53,301 bases of DNA from Betaproteobacteria bacterium (GTDB taxonomy: Bacteria > Pseudomonadota > Gammaproteobacteria > Burkholderiales > Rhodocyclaceae): assembly GCA_009777245.1 (NCBI GenBank), contig WRMF01000013.1, positions 1 through 53,301 of the forward strand, given 5' to 3'. Position numbers and translations under genes: made by a program. The notes under the pieces are model-generated. The model was not told the DNA's origin and ran no database searches. It worked only from the letters and a program-made list of their open reading frames with translations. This document shows, in pieces, positions 8,727-16,706 of this stretch. The stretch's first letter is position 1, and the number at the start of each line of letters is the position of its first letter.

Positions 8727-10514
8727 TCACGATACCGCCTGAATCTCTTTCTTCACCAGCACATCCTGCATTATCAGATAGCGCAAGTCCGACCCGAAAA
8801 ACATGTTCAGCGCATCGGCAGGCGAGCAGATCATCGGCTCGCCTCGACGATTGAGCGAGGTATTCAAAACCACGCCGTTGCCGGTCAGTTTTTCTAGTTC
8901 AAGCATCAGATCGTAATATCGCGGATTGAATTCCCGCTTCAACACCTGGGCGCGGGAAGTGCCGTCATGGTGGACGACTTCAGGAACGCGGGTTTTCCAT
9001 TCGTCGTTCACTTCAAAAGTGAATGTCATGAAAGGCGCGGGATGATCGATCTTGAACATCCTGGAGCCTACGCTATCGAGCATGGAAGGGCAGAAAGGCC
9101 GCCAACGCTCGCGGAATTTGATCTGGGCATTGATGCGATCCGCAACGCCGGTCACGCTGGGACATCCGAGGATGGAACGCCCGCCCAGAGCGCGCGGGCC
9201 AAATTCCATGCGCCCCTGAAACCACGCGACAGGATGCCCGTCAGCCAGCATTTGCGCGATTTTCTGCGGAACTTCTCCGGCTTCAATCTTTTCCCAATCA
9301 ATCGTCATGTCATGTTCGCGCTCAAAACGGGCAAGCGCGGCGATGACATCTTCGTTTGCATATTCGGGGCCAAGATAGACATGTTCCATTTTTTCGACCG
9401 CCGCGCCCCCTTGCTGTGAGACGTAGGCTGCCGCGCCCACCGCCGTGCCCGCGTCGGAAGCGGCGGGTTGAACATACAGTTCCTTGACTTCGGGGCGGGC
9501 GATGATTTTCTGGTTGAGCTTGACGTTCAAGGCGCAGCCGCCGGCAAAGGCTATCCTGCCGGTTTCCCGGATGATGTCTCCCAGATAGTAATCCATCATC
9601 TCAAGCGAGAGTTTCTCGAATAGCGCCTGAATGCTGGCCGCGTAATGGATATAAGGCTCGTCTACTTCGTCTCCTTCTCGTTTCGGCCCCAGCCATTCCA
9701 CGAGCCTGGGCGAGAAGTAATAGCCTCTGCCTTTTTCCTTGTATCGCCTGAATCCGATCACATTGACATAATCTGTGTTGATGACGAGTTTTCCGTTCTC
9801 GAATTTTGCGAGGCGGGAAAAATCGTAGCGGTCAGGGTCGCCGTAGGGAGCCATGCCCATGACCTTGAATTCGCCGTCTAGCATGTCGAATCCGAGGTAT
9901 TCGGTGAGCGCGCCGTAGAGACCGCCCAATGAATCGGGATCAAAGAATTCCTTGATTTTGTGGATTTGTCCGTTTTCGCCCCAGCCGAAGAAGGTGGTGG
10001 CGTATTCGCCCTTGCCGTCAATGCCGAGAATGGCTGTTTTTTCCTTGAATCCGGAACACAGGTAGGCGCTGGCGGCATGGGCAAGGTGGTGCTCGACCGG
10101 CACGATTTCTGTTTTTTTTATGTCGAAGCCAAGCTGGATAAGACACCATTCGATGCGCTTTTTGTAACGCCAGTATCGGCGGTTGCCGGTCAGGATCGCA
10201 TCCAGCGAGCGGTCGGGCGCATAGGCGTAACGGCGCGCATAGTGCCAACGCGCCGCGCTGGCTAAGGAGATGGGCGCGAACGGAATGGCGACGGCTGTCA
10301 CATCGGCGGGATTGATGCCCGCATGGGCAAGGCAGAATTTGGCCGCCTCGTAAGGCATACGGTTTTTGGCGTGTTTGTCGCGCAGGAAGCGTTCTTCTTC
10401 GGCGGCGGCGACCAGCTTGCCGTCGACGTAGAGCGCGGCGGAAGGGTCATGGCTGACCGCGCCGGAGAGGCCAAGGACAATAAGCGGTTGGGAAGAATCG
10501 GGAGCAGGGAACAC
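8727..10514 (-). CDS. Carbamoyltransferase, NodU/CmcH (TobZ-like) family
   Basis: Enzymes of this family move a carbamoyl group from carbamoyl phosphate, through a carbamoyl-adenylate, to a hydroxyl group on a sugar or secondary metabolite. The 595-residue protein has both family domains. The N-terminal actin-like/Kae1-like half contains EHHLAHAASAY at 141-151 (metal-binding histidines) and DGEFKVMGMAPYG near 213. The C-terminal half contains MEFGPRALGGRSILG, the conserved carbamoyl-phosphate segment. The frame starts at GTG 10514 without a good ribosome site, and a slightly later start is possible. There are no glycosyltransferase or antibiotic genes beside it, so its acceptor is unknown. 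Many environmental bacteria carry this gene near polysaccharide loci. Confidence 0.9.
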   Translation of the reverse strand: MFPAPDSSQPLIVLGLSGAVSHDPSAALYVDGKLVAAAEEERFLRDKHAKNRMPYEAAKFCLAHAGINPADVTAVAIPFAPISLASAARWHYARRYAYAPDRSLDAILTGNRRYWRYKKRIEWCLIQLGFDIKKTEIVPVEHHLAHAASAYLCSGFKEKTAILGIDGKGEYATTFFGWGENGQIHKIKEFFDPDSLGGLYGALTEYLGFDMLDGEFKVMGMAPYGDPDRYDFSRLAKFENGKLVINTDYVNVIGFRRYKEKGRGYYFSPRLVEWLGPKREGDEVDEPYIHYAASIQALFEKLSLEMMDYYLGDIIRETGRIAFAGGCALNVKLNQKIIARPEVKELYVQPAASDAGTAVGAAAYVSQQGGAAVEKMEHVYLGPEYANEDVIAALARFEREHDMTIDWEKIEAGEVPQKIAQMLADGHPVAWFQGRMEFGPRALGGRSILGCPSVTGVADRINAQIKFRERWRPFCPSMLDSVGSRMFKIDHPAPFMTFTFEVNDEWKTRVPEVVHHDGTSRAQVLKREFNPRYYDLMLELEKLTGNGVVLNTSLNRRGEPMICSPADALNMFFGSDLRYLIMQDVLVKKEIQAVS

Positions 10515-10544
10515 AATCGGGCGGCAAAAATTGGTAAATGACTA

Positions 10545-10572
10545 TTGTACCGTGTCAGAGCCGTGATATGAT
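10545..10572 (+). promoter_or_regulatory. Promoter of the SRP RNA gene
   Basis: A TTGTAC -35 box (10545-10550) and a TATGAT -10 box (10567-10572) are separated by 16 bases. The mature RNA would begin about seven bases after the -10 box, at the TGGCGGG that opens the SRP RNA stem. The spacing and position fit a sigma-70 promoter. Confidence 0.8.
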
Positions 10573-10578
10573 ACTTAA

Positions 10579-10676
10579 TGGCGGGTCTCCCCGCATTGCA
10601 GAATGGTGAATCTGGTCAGGTTCGGAAGAAAGCAGCCACAGCCGTTTTATGCGAGTGCCGGGGGTTAGGCTCGCCA
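10579..10676 (+). ncRNA. ffs: Signal recognition particle RNA (4.5S type)
   Basis: This RNA binds Ffh and directs nascent membrane proteins to FtsY. The apical, Ffh-binding region is unmistakable: GGTCAGGTTCGGAAGAAAGC, followed by AGCC and then GTGCCGGGGG, comparable to GGTCAGGTCCGGAAGGAAGC in E. coli. The 5' TGGCG (10579-10583) pairs with the 3' CGCCA (10672-10676) to close the stem, giving a hairpin RNA of about 98 nt without an Alu domain. A T-run follows at 10682. It lies directly upstream of dnaX, a common location. Confidence 0.95.
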
Positions 10677-10701
10677 CTTCACTTTTTTACTAAAAAGACG
10701 C

Positions 10702-12327
10702 ATGAGTTATCAGGTACTTGCACGCAGGTGGCGTCCCCGCAATTTTTCGACTCTGGTGGGTCAGGAGCATGTCGTTCGCGCCCTGACTCATGCTCTTGAC
10801 GAACAACGTCTGCATCATGCCTATCTGTTTACCGGAACACGCGGCGTCGGTAAAACCACTCTCGCCCGCATTCTTGCCAAAGCCTTGAACTGCGAGGCGG
10901 GCGTTTCTTCCGAGCCGTGCGGTCGTTGTCTCTCCTGCGAAGAAATTGACGCAGGACGCTTCGTTGACCTGATCGAGGTCGACGCGGCCACCAACACCAA
11001 GGCCGAAGAAATGCGGCAACTGCTGGAGAACGCAGTCTATGCGCCGACCAGAGGACGTTACAAAGTTTATGTGATTGATGAAGTGCATATGCTCTCCGGT
11101 CACGCCTTCAACGCGATGTTGAAAACGCTGGAAGAGCCGCCGGAGCATGTCAAATTTGTGCTGGCTACGACCGACCCGCAAAAAATCCCGGTCACTGTAC
11201 TTTCCCGTTGCCTGCAATTCAACCTGAAGCAGATGCCGGTTCTGGCAATCGTCGAGCATTTGGGGCGTATTCTGCAAAGCGAAGATATACCCTATGAGGG
11301 CGAGGCGCTGACTACGCTTGCCCGCGCCGCTTCCGGCAGTATGCGCGACGCCTTGTCCCTGCTTGACCAGTCCATCGCGCACGGGGCGGGCAAGGTGGAA
11401 GCCGCCGGAGTGCGCGACATGCTGGGCGCGGTTGACGCCACCCGTCTTCTGGAAATGCTGGAAGCTCTTGCCGCAGCCGATGTCAGCCGGATGCTGGCCA
11501 TCGCCAATGAAATGCTGTCGCGCAGTCTTTCTGCCGCCGGGGCATTGCAGGAATTGGCAATGCTTTTGACCCGCGTCCAGCTTCTGCAACTCGCAGCCGA
11601 CGCGGATACCGGCGAAGATTCGGAACGTGAAAGGCTGGAGGCGCTGGCGCGGCGCTTTACGCCGGAATTTATCCAGCTTGCCTATCAAATCGCCATTCAG
11701 GGACGCGCTGAACTTCCGCTTGCGCCGGACGACGAGAGCGGCCTTGTCATGACTATCTTAAGGCTCCACGCCTTTGCGCCTTCCGGCGAAAATTTCCAGA
11801 TTGAGGCAGTGCGCGAGCCTCTCCCTTCTTCCGCGCCTGCTCCTGCCGCTTCTGTCGCGCGACCGGAGCCGGACGGCGTGTCCGCCAGGCCGCAGTCCTT
11901 GCCGGAAACGGTTTTCGCTAAATCAGGGCGCGAAGAAACAGCGGAGGAGGAGAGTGAATGGCATGCCATTTTCGCCGCCTTGAAACTTACCGGCGCAACC
12001 CGACAACTGGCGCAAAATTGCGACCTTATCCGGCGGGAAGGCGATCTTTGCCTGCTTCGCCTTTTGCCGGTGCATCAGGCGCTGCTTCAGCCGGATTTGC
12101 AGGAAAAATTGAAACAGGCGTTGAGCCAGCATTTTGGCTCCCCGATTCGTTTGTCTATTGAAGTCGCTTCCCCGGAACGGACAACCCCCAGAGAGCGCAA
12201 GGCGCAAGAAGAGGCGCGGCAGCAGGAAGAAGCCATTGCCGCAATCGAGGCCGATCCTTTCGTGCGGGAAGCCATTGAAAATCTGGATGCCAGACTGGAT
12301 CAAAAATCCATCCAACCCCTTCTTTAG
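10702..12327 (+). CDS. dnaX: DNA polymerase III subunit gamma/tau
   Basis: DnaX is the clamp-loader ATPase and, in its tau form, links the core polymerases. The 541-residue protein has Walker A GTRGVGKTT at 45-53, zinc-binding cysteines at C64, C73, C76 and C79 (EPCGRCLSCEE) and Walker B VYVIDEVHM at 122-130. A Pro/Ala-rich linker near 385-400 leads to the C-terminal tau domain. I found no A-AAA-AAG slippery site for making gamma. It starts 25 bases after the SRP RNA. The ybaB-recR genes follow, the classical order. Confidence 0.97.
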   Translation: MSYQVLARRWRPRNFSTLVGQEHVVRALTHALDEQRLHHAYLFTGTRGVGKTTLARILAKALNCEAGVSSEPCGRCLSCEEIDAGRFVDLIEVDAATNTKAEEMRQLLENAVYAPTRGRYKVYVIDEVHMLSGHAFNAMLKTLEEPPEHVKFVLATTDPQKIPVTVLSRCLQFNLKQMPVLAIVEHLGRILQSEDIPYEGEALTTLARAASGSMRDALSLLDQSIAHGAGKVEAAGVRDMLGAVDATRLLEMLEALAAADVSRMLAIANEMLSRSLSAAGALQELAMLLTRVQLLQLAADADTGEDSERERLEALARRFTPEFIQLAYQIAIQGRAELPLAPDDESGLVMTILRLHAFAPSGENFQIEAVREPLPSSAPAPAASVARPEPDGVSARPQSLPETVFAKSGREETAEEESEWHAIFAALKLTGATRQLAQNCDLIRREGDLCLLRLLPVHQALLQPDLQEKLKQALSQHFGSPIRLSIEVASPERTTPRERKAQEEARQQEEAIAAIEADPFVREAIENLDARLDQKSIQPLL

Positions 12328-12497
12328 AGCGGCTTCGTTAAGTGCATACACTTTTTTTCTCCAAGCTGAAAGCTGGCGCGGTCAGCCTCTCCCCCGGCTC
12401 CTCTCCCACAAGTGGGATAGGGTGGTCGCTCGCGGCATAGCCAAAGGCCGAGAGAGGGCGCATAAAATGTATTCGCTTGAACCGAAACTGCTCTAAC
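12327..12497. repeat. 171-bp MITE-like element with TTAGAGC inverted ends
   Basis: The left end is TTAGAGCGGCTTCGTTAAGT. The right end, reverse-complemented, is TTAGAGCAGTTTCGGTTCAA. Both are followed by similar GNATACA(C/T)TTT sequence, giving imperfect terminal repeats of about 34 bp. The interior has CTCTCCC-type palindromic sequence and no coding potential. The right end overlaps nothing, but the left end includes the last base of the dnaX stop codon. A second copy of one end lies at 50755-50789. Confidence 0.7.
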
Positions 12498-12529
12498 ATT
12501 CATAATTGCCCATTTTGAAGGAGAATCCC

Positions 12530-12859
12530 ATGATGAAAGGCGGACTAGCCGGTCTGATGAAACAGGCGCAGGCCATGCAGAACAACATGATGAAAGCGCA
12601 GGAAGAACTGGCGCAACAGGAAGTCGAAGGCCAGGCAGGCGGCGGCATGGTGAAGGTCGTCATGACTTGCGGGCATGACGCGCGCCGGGTTTTTATTGAT
12701 TCTTCCGCGCTGGAAGACAAGGAAATGCTGGAAGACCTGATTGCCGCCGCCATCAACGACGCGATGCGCCAGGCCGAAAGAAAAAGCTCCGAGATGATGG
12801 CAGGCTTTACGGCGGGGTTGAACCTGCCGCCCGGCATGAAAATGCCCTTTGGCATGTGA
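12530..12859 (+). CDS. ybaB: YbaB/EbfC family nucleoid-associated protein
   Basis: This is a small DNA-binding dimer found between dnaX and recR in most bacteria. The chosen ATG at 12530 follows AAGGAG with a 7-base gap, giving 109 residues starting [20 protein letters not shown]. Typical features are the N-terminal helix rich in Met/Gln/Lys, [18 protein letters not shown] in the sheet and a C-terminal helix ending [14 protein letters not shown]. An upstream in-frame ATG at 12506 would add eight residues but has no ribosome site. Confidence 0.95.
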   Translation: MMKGGLAGLMKQAQAMQNNMMKAQEELAQQEVEGQAGGGMVKVVMTCGHDARRVFIDSSALEDKEMLEDLIAAAINDAMRQAERKSSEMMAGFTAGLNLPPGMKMPFGM

Positions 12860-12949
12860 TCCCGTCCGGCTTGTTTCCCGTCTGCGCAGGAATGACGTTC
12901 ATGTTTTTTCCGCTGTGGTCGTGCTCCTGCTGTTGCGTTTTCATTCGTT

Positions 12950-13107
12950 ATTCCCGCGTAGGCGTGAATCCAGCCCGTAGGTTGGGGGGAGCGTAGCGAA
13001 CCCCAACATTCTCCGAGCAGCGTTGGGGTTTGCAGGCTCACCTCAACCTGCCATGCTGTTCCGGCTGCGCCAGAGTTTCCGTTCGTCATTCCTGCGCAGG
13101 CGGGAAT
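12950..13107. repeat. Composite repeat: dRS3-like ends around a GTAGGTTGGGG unit
   Basis: Two degenerate dRS3-like 20-mers (12950-12969 and 13088-13107) enclose a unit beginning GTAGGTTGGGGGGAGCGTAG at 12978. The unit contains AACCCCAAC and ends CACCTCAACCTGCC near 13052. The unit is an inverted-repeat sequence of a type scattered in many proteobacterial genomes, and a second copy lies at about 51675-51755. It fills the gap between ybaB and recR. Confidence 0.65.
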
Positions 13108-13133
13108 CCAGAACAATTCTCTAACGCAATACC

Positions 13134-13745
13134 ATGATGACACTCCATTCTTTTGCCGAACTGATTGAGGCGTTGCGCGTCCTGCCGGGCGTTGGCCCCA
13201 AGTCGGCGCAGCGCATGGCTTATCACCTGCTCCAGCACGAGCGTCCTGCCGCCGCGCGGCTGGTGAGGGCTTTGCATAACGCTTTGGAGACCCTTAGCCA
13301 TTGTTTGCGCTGCAATGCCTTTTCCGAAACGGAAGTATGCGCCCGCTGCGCGTCCGGCAAGCGCGACGGCACGCAGCTTTGCGTCGTGGAAACGCCGGTG
13401 GATATGAATCGGCTTGAGGAAACCCAGGCATATCACGGACTTTATTATGTGCTGATGGGACGCGCCTCGCCTCTGGATGGCATTCCGCCGCAGTCGTTGG
13501 GTGTGGAAAAGCTCCTTGCCCGTATTCATGAGGGCGAGGTTACGGAGGTAATTCTGGCTACCAACTATACCAATGAAGGCGAAGCGACCGCGCACTATAT
13601 CGCTGCCCAGCTTGCCGCCAGCGCCCCGCCTGAACTCAAGGTCAGCCGTCTGGCGCGGGGCGTGCCTGTCGGCGGCGAACTGGAATTTACCGCGCCCGGC
13701 ACATTGGCCCAGGCGCTAAGGGAAAGACGCCCGGTCGGGGGATAG
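13134..13745 (+). CDS. recR: Recombination protein RecR
   Basis: RecR acts with RecF and RecO to load RecA at gaps. The 203-residue protein has the N-terminal helix-hairpin-helix [16 protein letters not shown], a four-cysteine zinc finger ([16 protein letters not shown]), and a Toprim domain ([32 protein letters not shown]). The first ATG of two adjacent ones is at 13134, and either may be used. It closes the dnaX-ybaB-recR group, although a 274-bp repeat-filled gap separates it from ybaB. Confidence 0.97.
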   Translation: MMTLHSFAELIEALRVLPGVGPKSAQRMAYHLLQHERPAAARLVRALHNALETLSHCLRCNAFSETEVCARCASGKRDGTQLCVVETPVDMNRLEETQAYHGLYYVLMGRASPLDGIPPQSLGVEKLLARIHEGEVTEVILATNYTNEGEATAHYIAAQLAASAPPELKVSRLARGVPVGGELEFTAPGTLAQALRERRPVGG

Positions 13746-13774
13746 ACGCGGTTTTGCCGCGCATTCCTGCCTCC

Positions 13775-14818
13775 TTACTGGCTCTCGTTACCCGCTTGCA
13801 GCCGGTTATAGCGCACAAATTCTTCCATTTTGGCCTTGGCCGCGCCTGAATCCAGCGCGTTGTTCGCAGAGGCGATGCCTTCCGCGATTGTTTCGACCAT
13901 GTTGGCGGCGTAGAGAGCAACGCCGGAATTGAAGACCACAATGTCACGCGCAGGCCCTGGCTGATTGTCCAGCACGCTTCGCATCATGGCGATGGATTGT
14001 TCGGTTGACTCGACCTTCAAATTGCGGGTTCCGGCCATGCGGATGCCGAAATCTTCGGGATGGATTATGTACTCGGACAGCTTGCCGTCCTTCAATTCGC
14101 CGACCATTGTCGGCGCGCCCAGACTAATTTCATCAACTCCGTCCAGTCCATGCACGACCAGAACATGCTTGCCGCCCAGCCGTTCCATAGCCCGGACGAG
14201 GATGCCGACCAGATCGGCATGGAATACGCCGAGTAGCATGTTGGGCGCGTCCGCCGGATTGATGAGCGGCCCCAGAATGTTGAAGAGGGTACGCACGCCC
14301 ATTTCACGCCGCACCGGAGCGATATTCCTCATCGCGGCATGAAAATTGGGCGCGAACATGAAGCCAAGCCCTGTATCAGCGATAGAGGCGGCAACTTGCT
14401 CCGCGCTTAAATCCAGAGTTGCGCCCAGAGCTTCGATTGCGTCCGCCGATCCTGATTTCGAGGACACGCCGCGATTGCCGTGCTTGGCGACGCGCGCGCC
14501 GCTGGCGGCAATCACGAAGGAACTGGTCGTGGAAATGTTGAAAGTATGTGAGCCGTCCCCGCCTGTGCCTACGATGTCAATAAAATTGTCGTTTGGCGGA
14601 GGAACCTTAACCTTGACCGCCATGTCGCGCAGCACGGTAGCTGCGGCGGTGATCTCTCCGATGGTTTCCTTCTTCACCCTGAGTCCGGTGATAATGGCGG
14701 CGGACATGACCGGCGAGAGCGCCCCGGTCATGATCTGGCGCATCAGGTCGAGCATTTCGTCATAAAAAATCTCACGATGCTCAATGGTGCGTTGCAGGGC
14801 TTCTTGCGGCGTAATAAT
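13775..14818 (-). CDS. trpD: Anthranilate phosphoribosyltransferase, probable AUU start
   Basis: TrpD joins anthranilate to PRPP in tryptophan synthesis. Visible motifs are [14 protein letters not shown] (PRPP/diphosphate loop) and [20 protein letters not shown]. The first ATG (14755) would give 326 residues and remove the conserved first helix. Reading back in frame gives [20 protein letters not shown], which aligns with the usual MITPQ... start. The codon at the Met position is ATT (14818-14816), preceded by AAGGA with a 6-base gap and lying two bases past the trpG stop. I therefore place the start at this ATT, giving 347 residues. ATA at 14824 overlapping the trpG stop is an alternative. 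Confidence 0.9.
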   Translation of the reverse strand: MITPQEALQRTIEHREIFYDEMLDLMRQIMTGALSPVMSAAIITGLRVKKETIGEITAAATVLRDMAVKVKVPPPNDNFIDIVGTGGDGSHTFNISTTSSFVIAASGARVAKHGNRGVSSKSGSADAIEALGATLDLSAEQVAASIADTGLGFMFAPNFHAAMRNIAPVRREMGVRTLFNILGPLINPADAPNMLLGVFHADLVGILVRAMERLGGKHVLVVHGLDGVDEISLGAPTMVGELKDGKLSEYIIHPEDFGIRMAGTRNLKVESTEQSIAMMRSVLDNQPGPARDIVVFNSGVALYAANMVETIAEGIASANNALDSGAAKAKMEEFVRYNRLQAGNESQ

Positions 14819-14820
14819 GG

Positions 14821-15387
14821 CTATTCCTTGTCCAGAAAATTGCGAAACAGGTCATGTCCGTGTTCGGAGAGCACGGATTCAGGATGGAATTGTACTCCTT
14901 CGACGGCAAATTGACGGTGCTTTAGCCCCATGATTTCGCCATCGTCCGTCCAGGCGGTTACTTCGAGGCAATCGGGGAGCGTGTCACGCAGGACGGCGAG
15001 CGAATGGTAGCGCGTGGAGACAAGCGGATTGGAGAGTCCCCGAAATACGCCTTTGCCGCTATGTTGCACATTGGATACTTTGCCGTGCATCAGGCGCTTG
15101 GCGCGCGCTACCTCGCCGCCAAAGGCTTCGCCGATTGCCTGATGTCCCAGGCAAATGCCCAGGAGCGGAATTTTTCCGGCGAATCTCTTGATTGTCGCAA
15201 GCGAAATGCCCGCTTGCGATGGCATGCATGGGCCGGGGCCGATGACGATTTGCAGGGGATTAAGCGCGTTGATTTCTTCCGGCGTGATGACATCGTTGCG
15301 AAACACCCGCACATCCGCCCCCAACTCGCCAAAGTATTGCGCGATGTTCCAGGTAAAGCTGTCGTAGTTGTCAATCATGAGCAGCAT
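14821..15387 (-). CDS. trpG: Anthranilate synthase component II (glutamine amidotransferase)
   Basis: TrpG supplies ammonia from glutamine to TrpE, and the same kind of subunit can serve PabB for folate. The 188-residue class I amidotransferase has the nucleophile motif [17 protein letters not shown] and the catalytic His-Glu in [13 protein letters not shown]. It is translationally joined to trpD (the trpD start lies within a few bases of its stop). No trpE precedes it; a DUF5610-like gene on the other strand does. So its synthase partner is encoded elsewhere. Confidence 0.95.
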   Translation of the reverse strand: MLLMIDNYDSFTWNIAQYFGELGADVRVFRNDVITPEEINALNPLQIVIGPGPCMPSQAGISLATIKRFAGKIPLLGICLGHQAIGEAFGGEVARAKRLMHGKVSNVQHSGKGVFRGLSNPLVSTRYHSLAVLRDTLPDCLEVTAWTDDGEIMGLKHRQFAVEGVQFHPESVLSEHGHDLFRNFLDKE

Positions 15388-15536
15388 GGCGGGCGGCGTG
15401 GCTTGTCCGAAAAGAGAGAATTATAGTCTTTACGTCGGCAAGGCCGCGCCAGATTTTCCGCTAAAGTTTTTCTCCCGGATGCCGATAACGTATTGATTAG
15501 CAGAATTTTTTTCCATCAACCTACAGGAGTTATGTC

Positions 15537-16142
15537 ATGTCAGTAACTTTCACAAATACAAACTTGTCCGCCGTTAACTCATTGCTCAACAAGGCCGGTC
15601 GTGGCGACGAAAACAAGCAAAATCCAGTCCGGCAGCAAGGCGTGGACGGCGACCTGCAAGCGCCGGGTACAGCCGCAGGCATCAGCAATGTGGTGCGGCA
15701 TATGACCGGGGTGCAGATTTTGCAGGCGTCCGCCGAGGTTTCGATCAAGGCTGGCGAAAAGGCGCAGGCATTGGTGTTTCGTTCCGCGATTGACCGGATC
15801 AACGACATGTTGCAGCCCGAATTTGGGCCGGACGCGCTCCAGACAGCCGCCGCTTCAGGTATGGATTTCTCGCCGGAAGGGACGGCGGGCCGCATCCTTG
15901 CGATGTCGACGGGATTTTTCGAGGGCTATGTCGCCCAAAATCAGGGGAAAGAGCGTAACCAGCTGGCAGAGGATTTCGTCGCCCTGATTCGCGGCGGCTT
16001 CGAAAAAGGATTCAATGAAGCAAAGGACATTCTCGCAGGCTTGAACGCGCTGCAAGGCGGAATCGGGGAAAGCATCCAGCAAACTTACGACTTGGTGCAA
16101 AAGGGCTACGACGATTTTCTGGCCTCGATAACTGCAAAATAA
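15537..16142 (+). CDS. DUF5610-like protein of unknown function
   Basis: I recognise no function. The 201 residues resemble the uncharacterised DUF5610 family, judged by the C-terminal pattern GTAGRILAMSTGFFEGY, then IRGGFEKGFNEAKDIL, then a glycine-containing turn and TYDLVQKGYDDFLASI. There is no signal peptide and no membrane segment. The N-terminal 50 residues are polar and Gly/Gln/Asn-rich and probably disordered; the remainder looks helical. The start follows AGGAG with a 7-base gap. A GC hairpin 28 bases after the stop would end the transcript, so it is a single-gene unit. Related proteins with this fold are often annotated near flagellar or surface genes, but none are here. Confidence 0.75.
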   Translation: MSVTFTNTNLSAVNSLLNKAGRGDENKQNPVRQQGVDGDLQAPGTAAGISNVVRHMTGVQILQASAEVSIKAGEKAQALVFRSAIDRINDMLQPEFGPDALQTAAASGMDFSPEGTAGRILAMSTGFFEGYVAQNQGKERNQLAEDFVALIRGGFEKGFNEAKDILAGLNALQGGIGESIQQTYDLVQKGYDDFLASITAK

Positions 16143-16170
16143 CGCCGCTTGACCACGCTTCTCGCAAAAG

Positions 16171-16190
16171 CCCCGCCATTTATGGCGGGG
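16171..16190 (+). terminator. GC-rich hairpin after the DUF5610-like gene
   Basis: CCCCGCCATTTATGGCGGGG is a perfect palindrome 28 bases after the stop codon. No T-run follows, so termination strength is uncertain. The core is the same as in the hairpin at 3526-3555. Confidence 0.55.
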
Positions 16191-16670
16191 TGAGCGAGAG
16201 CGTTCATGGAGCCGAAGGTTTCCATAACTTGTGGCGAGGAAGCCCTGATCTTCAGGTTATGGCTACTCGCCTGTCAAGCATCTCCCGTTGCTGACCTTGC
16301 CCTTGTCAGGTGCTGTTGCGCTTGTGTCTTACGGACGGCAATTCCTGCGGACGCAAGATTTCATATCTGCTTGCCCGAACAGGCCTTATACATAGATGCA
16401 ACCTGGTTCCTTGTTCAAAAGCAGAAGTTGACAACCGGGGCGAGTCCATACATAGGTTGTGGCGAGCCAAACGCGAACCCAAACTTGCAGCAGTTCATTA
16501 CACAAAACGGCGGGCATTCCAGTTTTAACGACAACGCCTATTCATGTCATCGCCAACGGCAGTACGACCATTGCCCCGGCGCTCGTGCGATAGGATGGCA
16601 TTGGTAGCTGCGGTCTGCCGTCGTCCACCATACGCCAATACATCTGCCAACATAATCTTGTCAAAGATGT
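16191..16670. other. 480-bp stretch without a credible gene
   Basis: The longest frame (16206-16607, plus strand) would give a cysteine-rich 133-residue product with no recognisable domain and no ribosome site. I do not call it. At 16236-16257 a stem (GCCCTGATC with GGTTATGGC, loop TTCA, wobble pairs allowed) is reminiscent of the hairpins at the ends of IS200/IS605 elements. No transposase sequence is present. It may be a decayed mobile-element end. Confidence 0.4.
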
Positions 16671-16706
16671 ATGGGTAAAGATAAGATTAGCGGAGGAGGA
16701 AATGCC

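Noticed and set aside
10690-11688. 332-codon minus-strand frame inside dnaX
   Set aside because: It is a shadow of the Walker A, zinc and Walker B region of DnaX on the plus strand.
11900-12330. Programmed frameshift site in dnaX to make gamma
   Set aside because: No A-AAA-AAG or similar slippery run followed by a stem is present in the linker region.
16206-16607. 133-codon plus-strand frame after the DUF5610-like gene
   Set aside because: No ribosome site, unusual Cys/Gln-rich composition and no domain; treated as non-coding.
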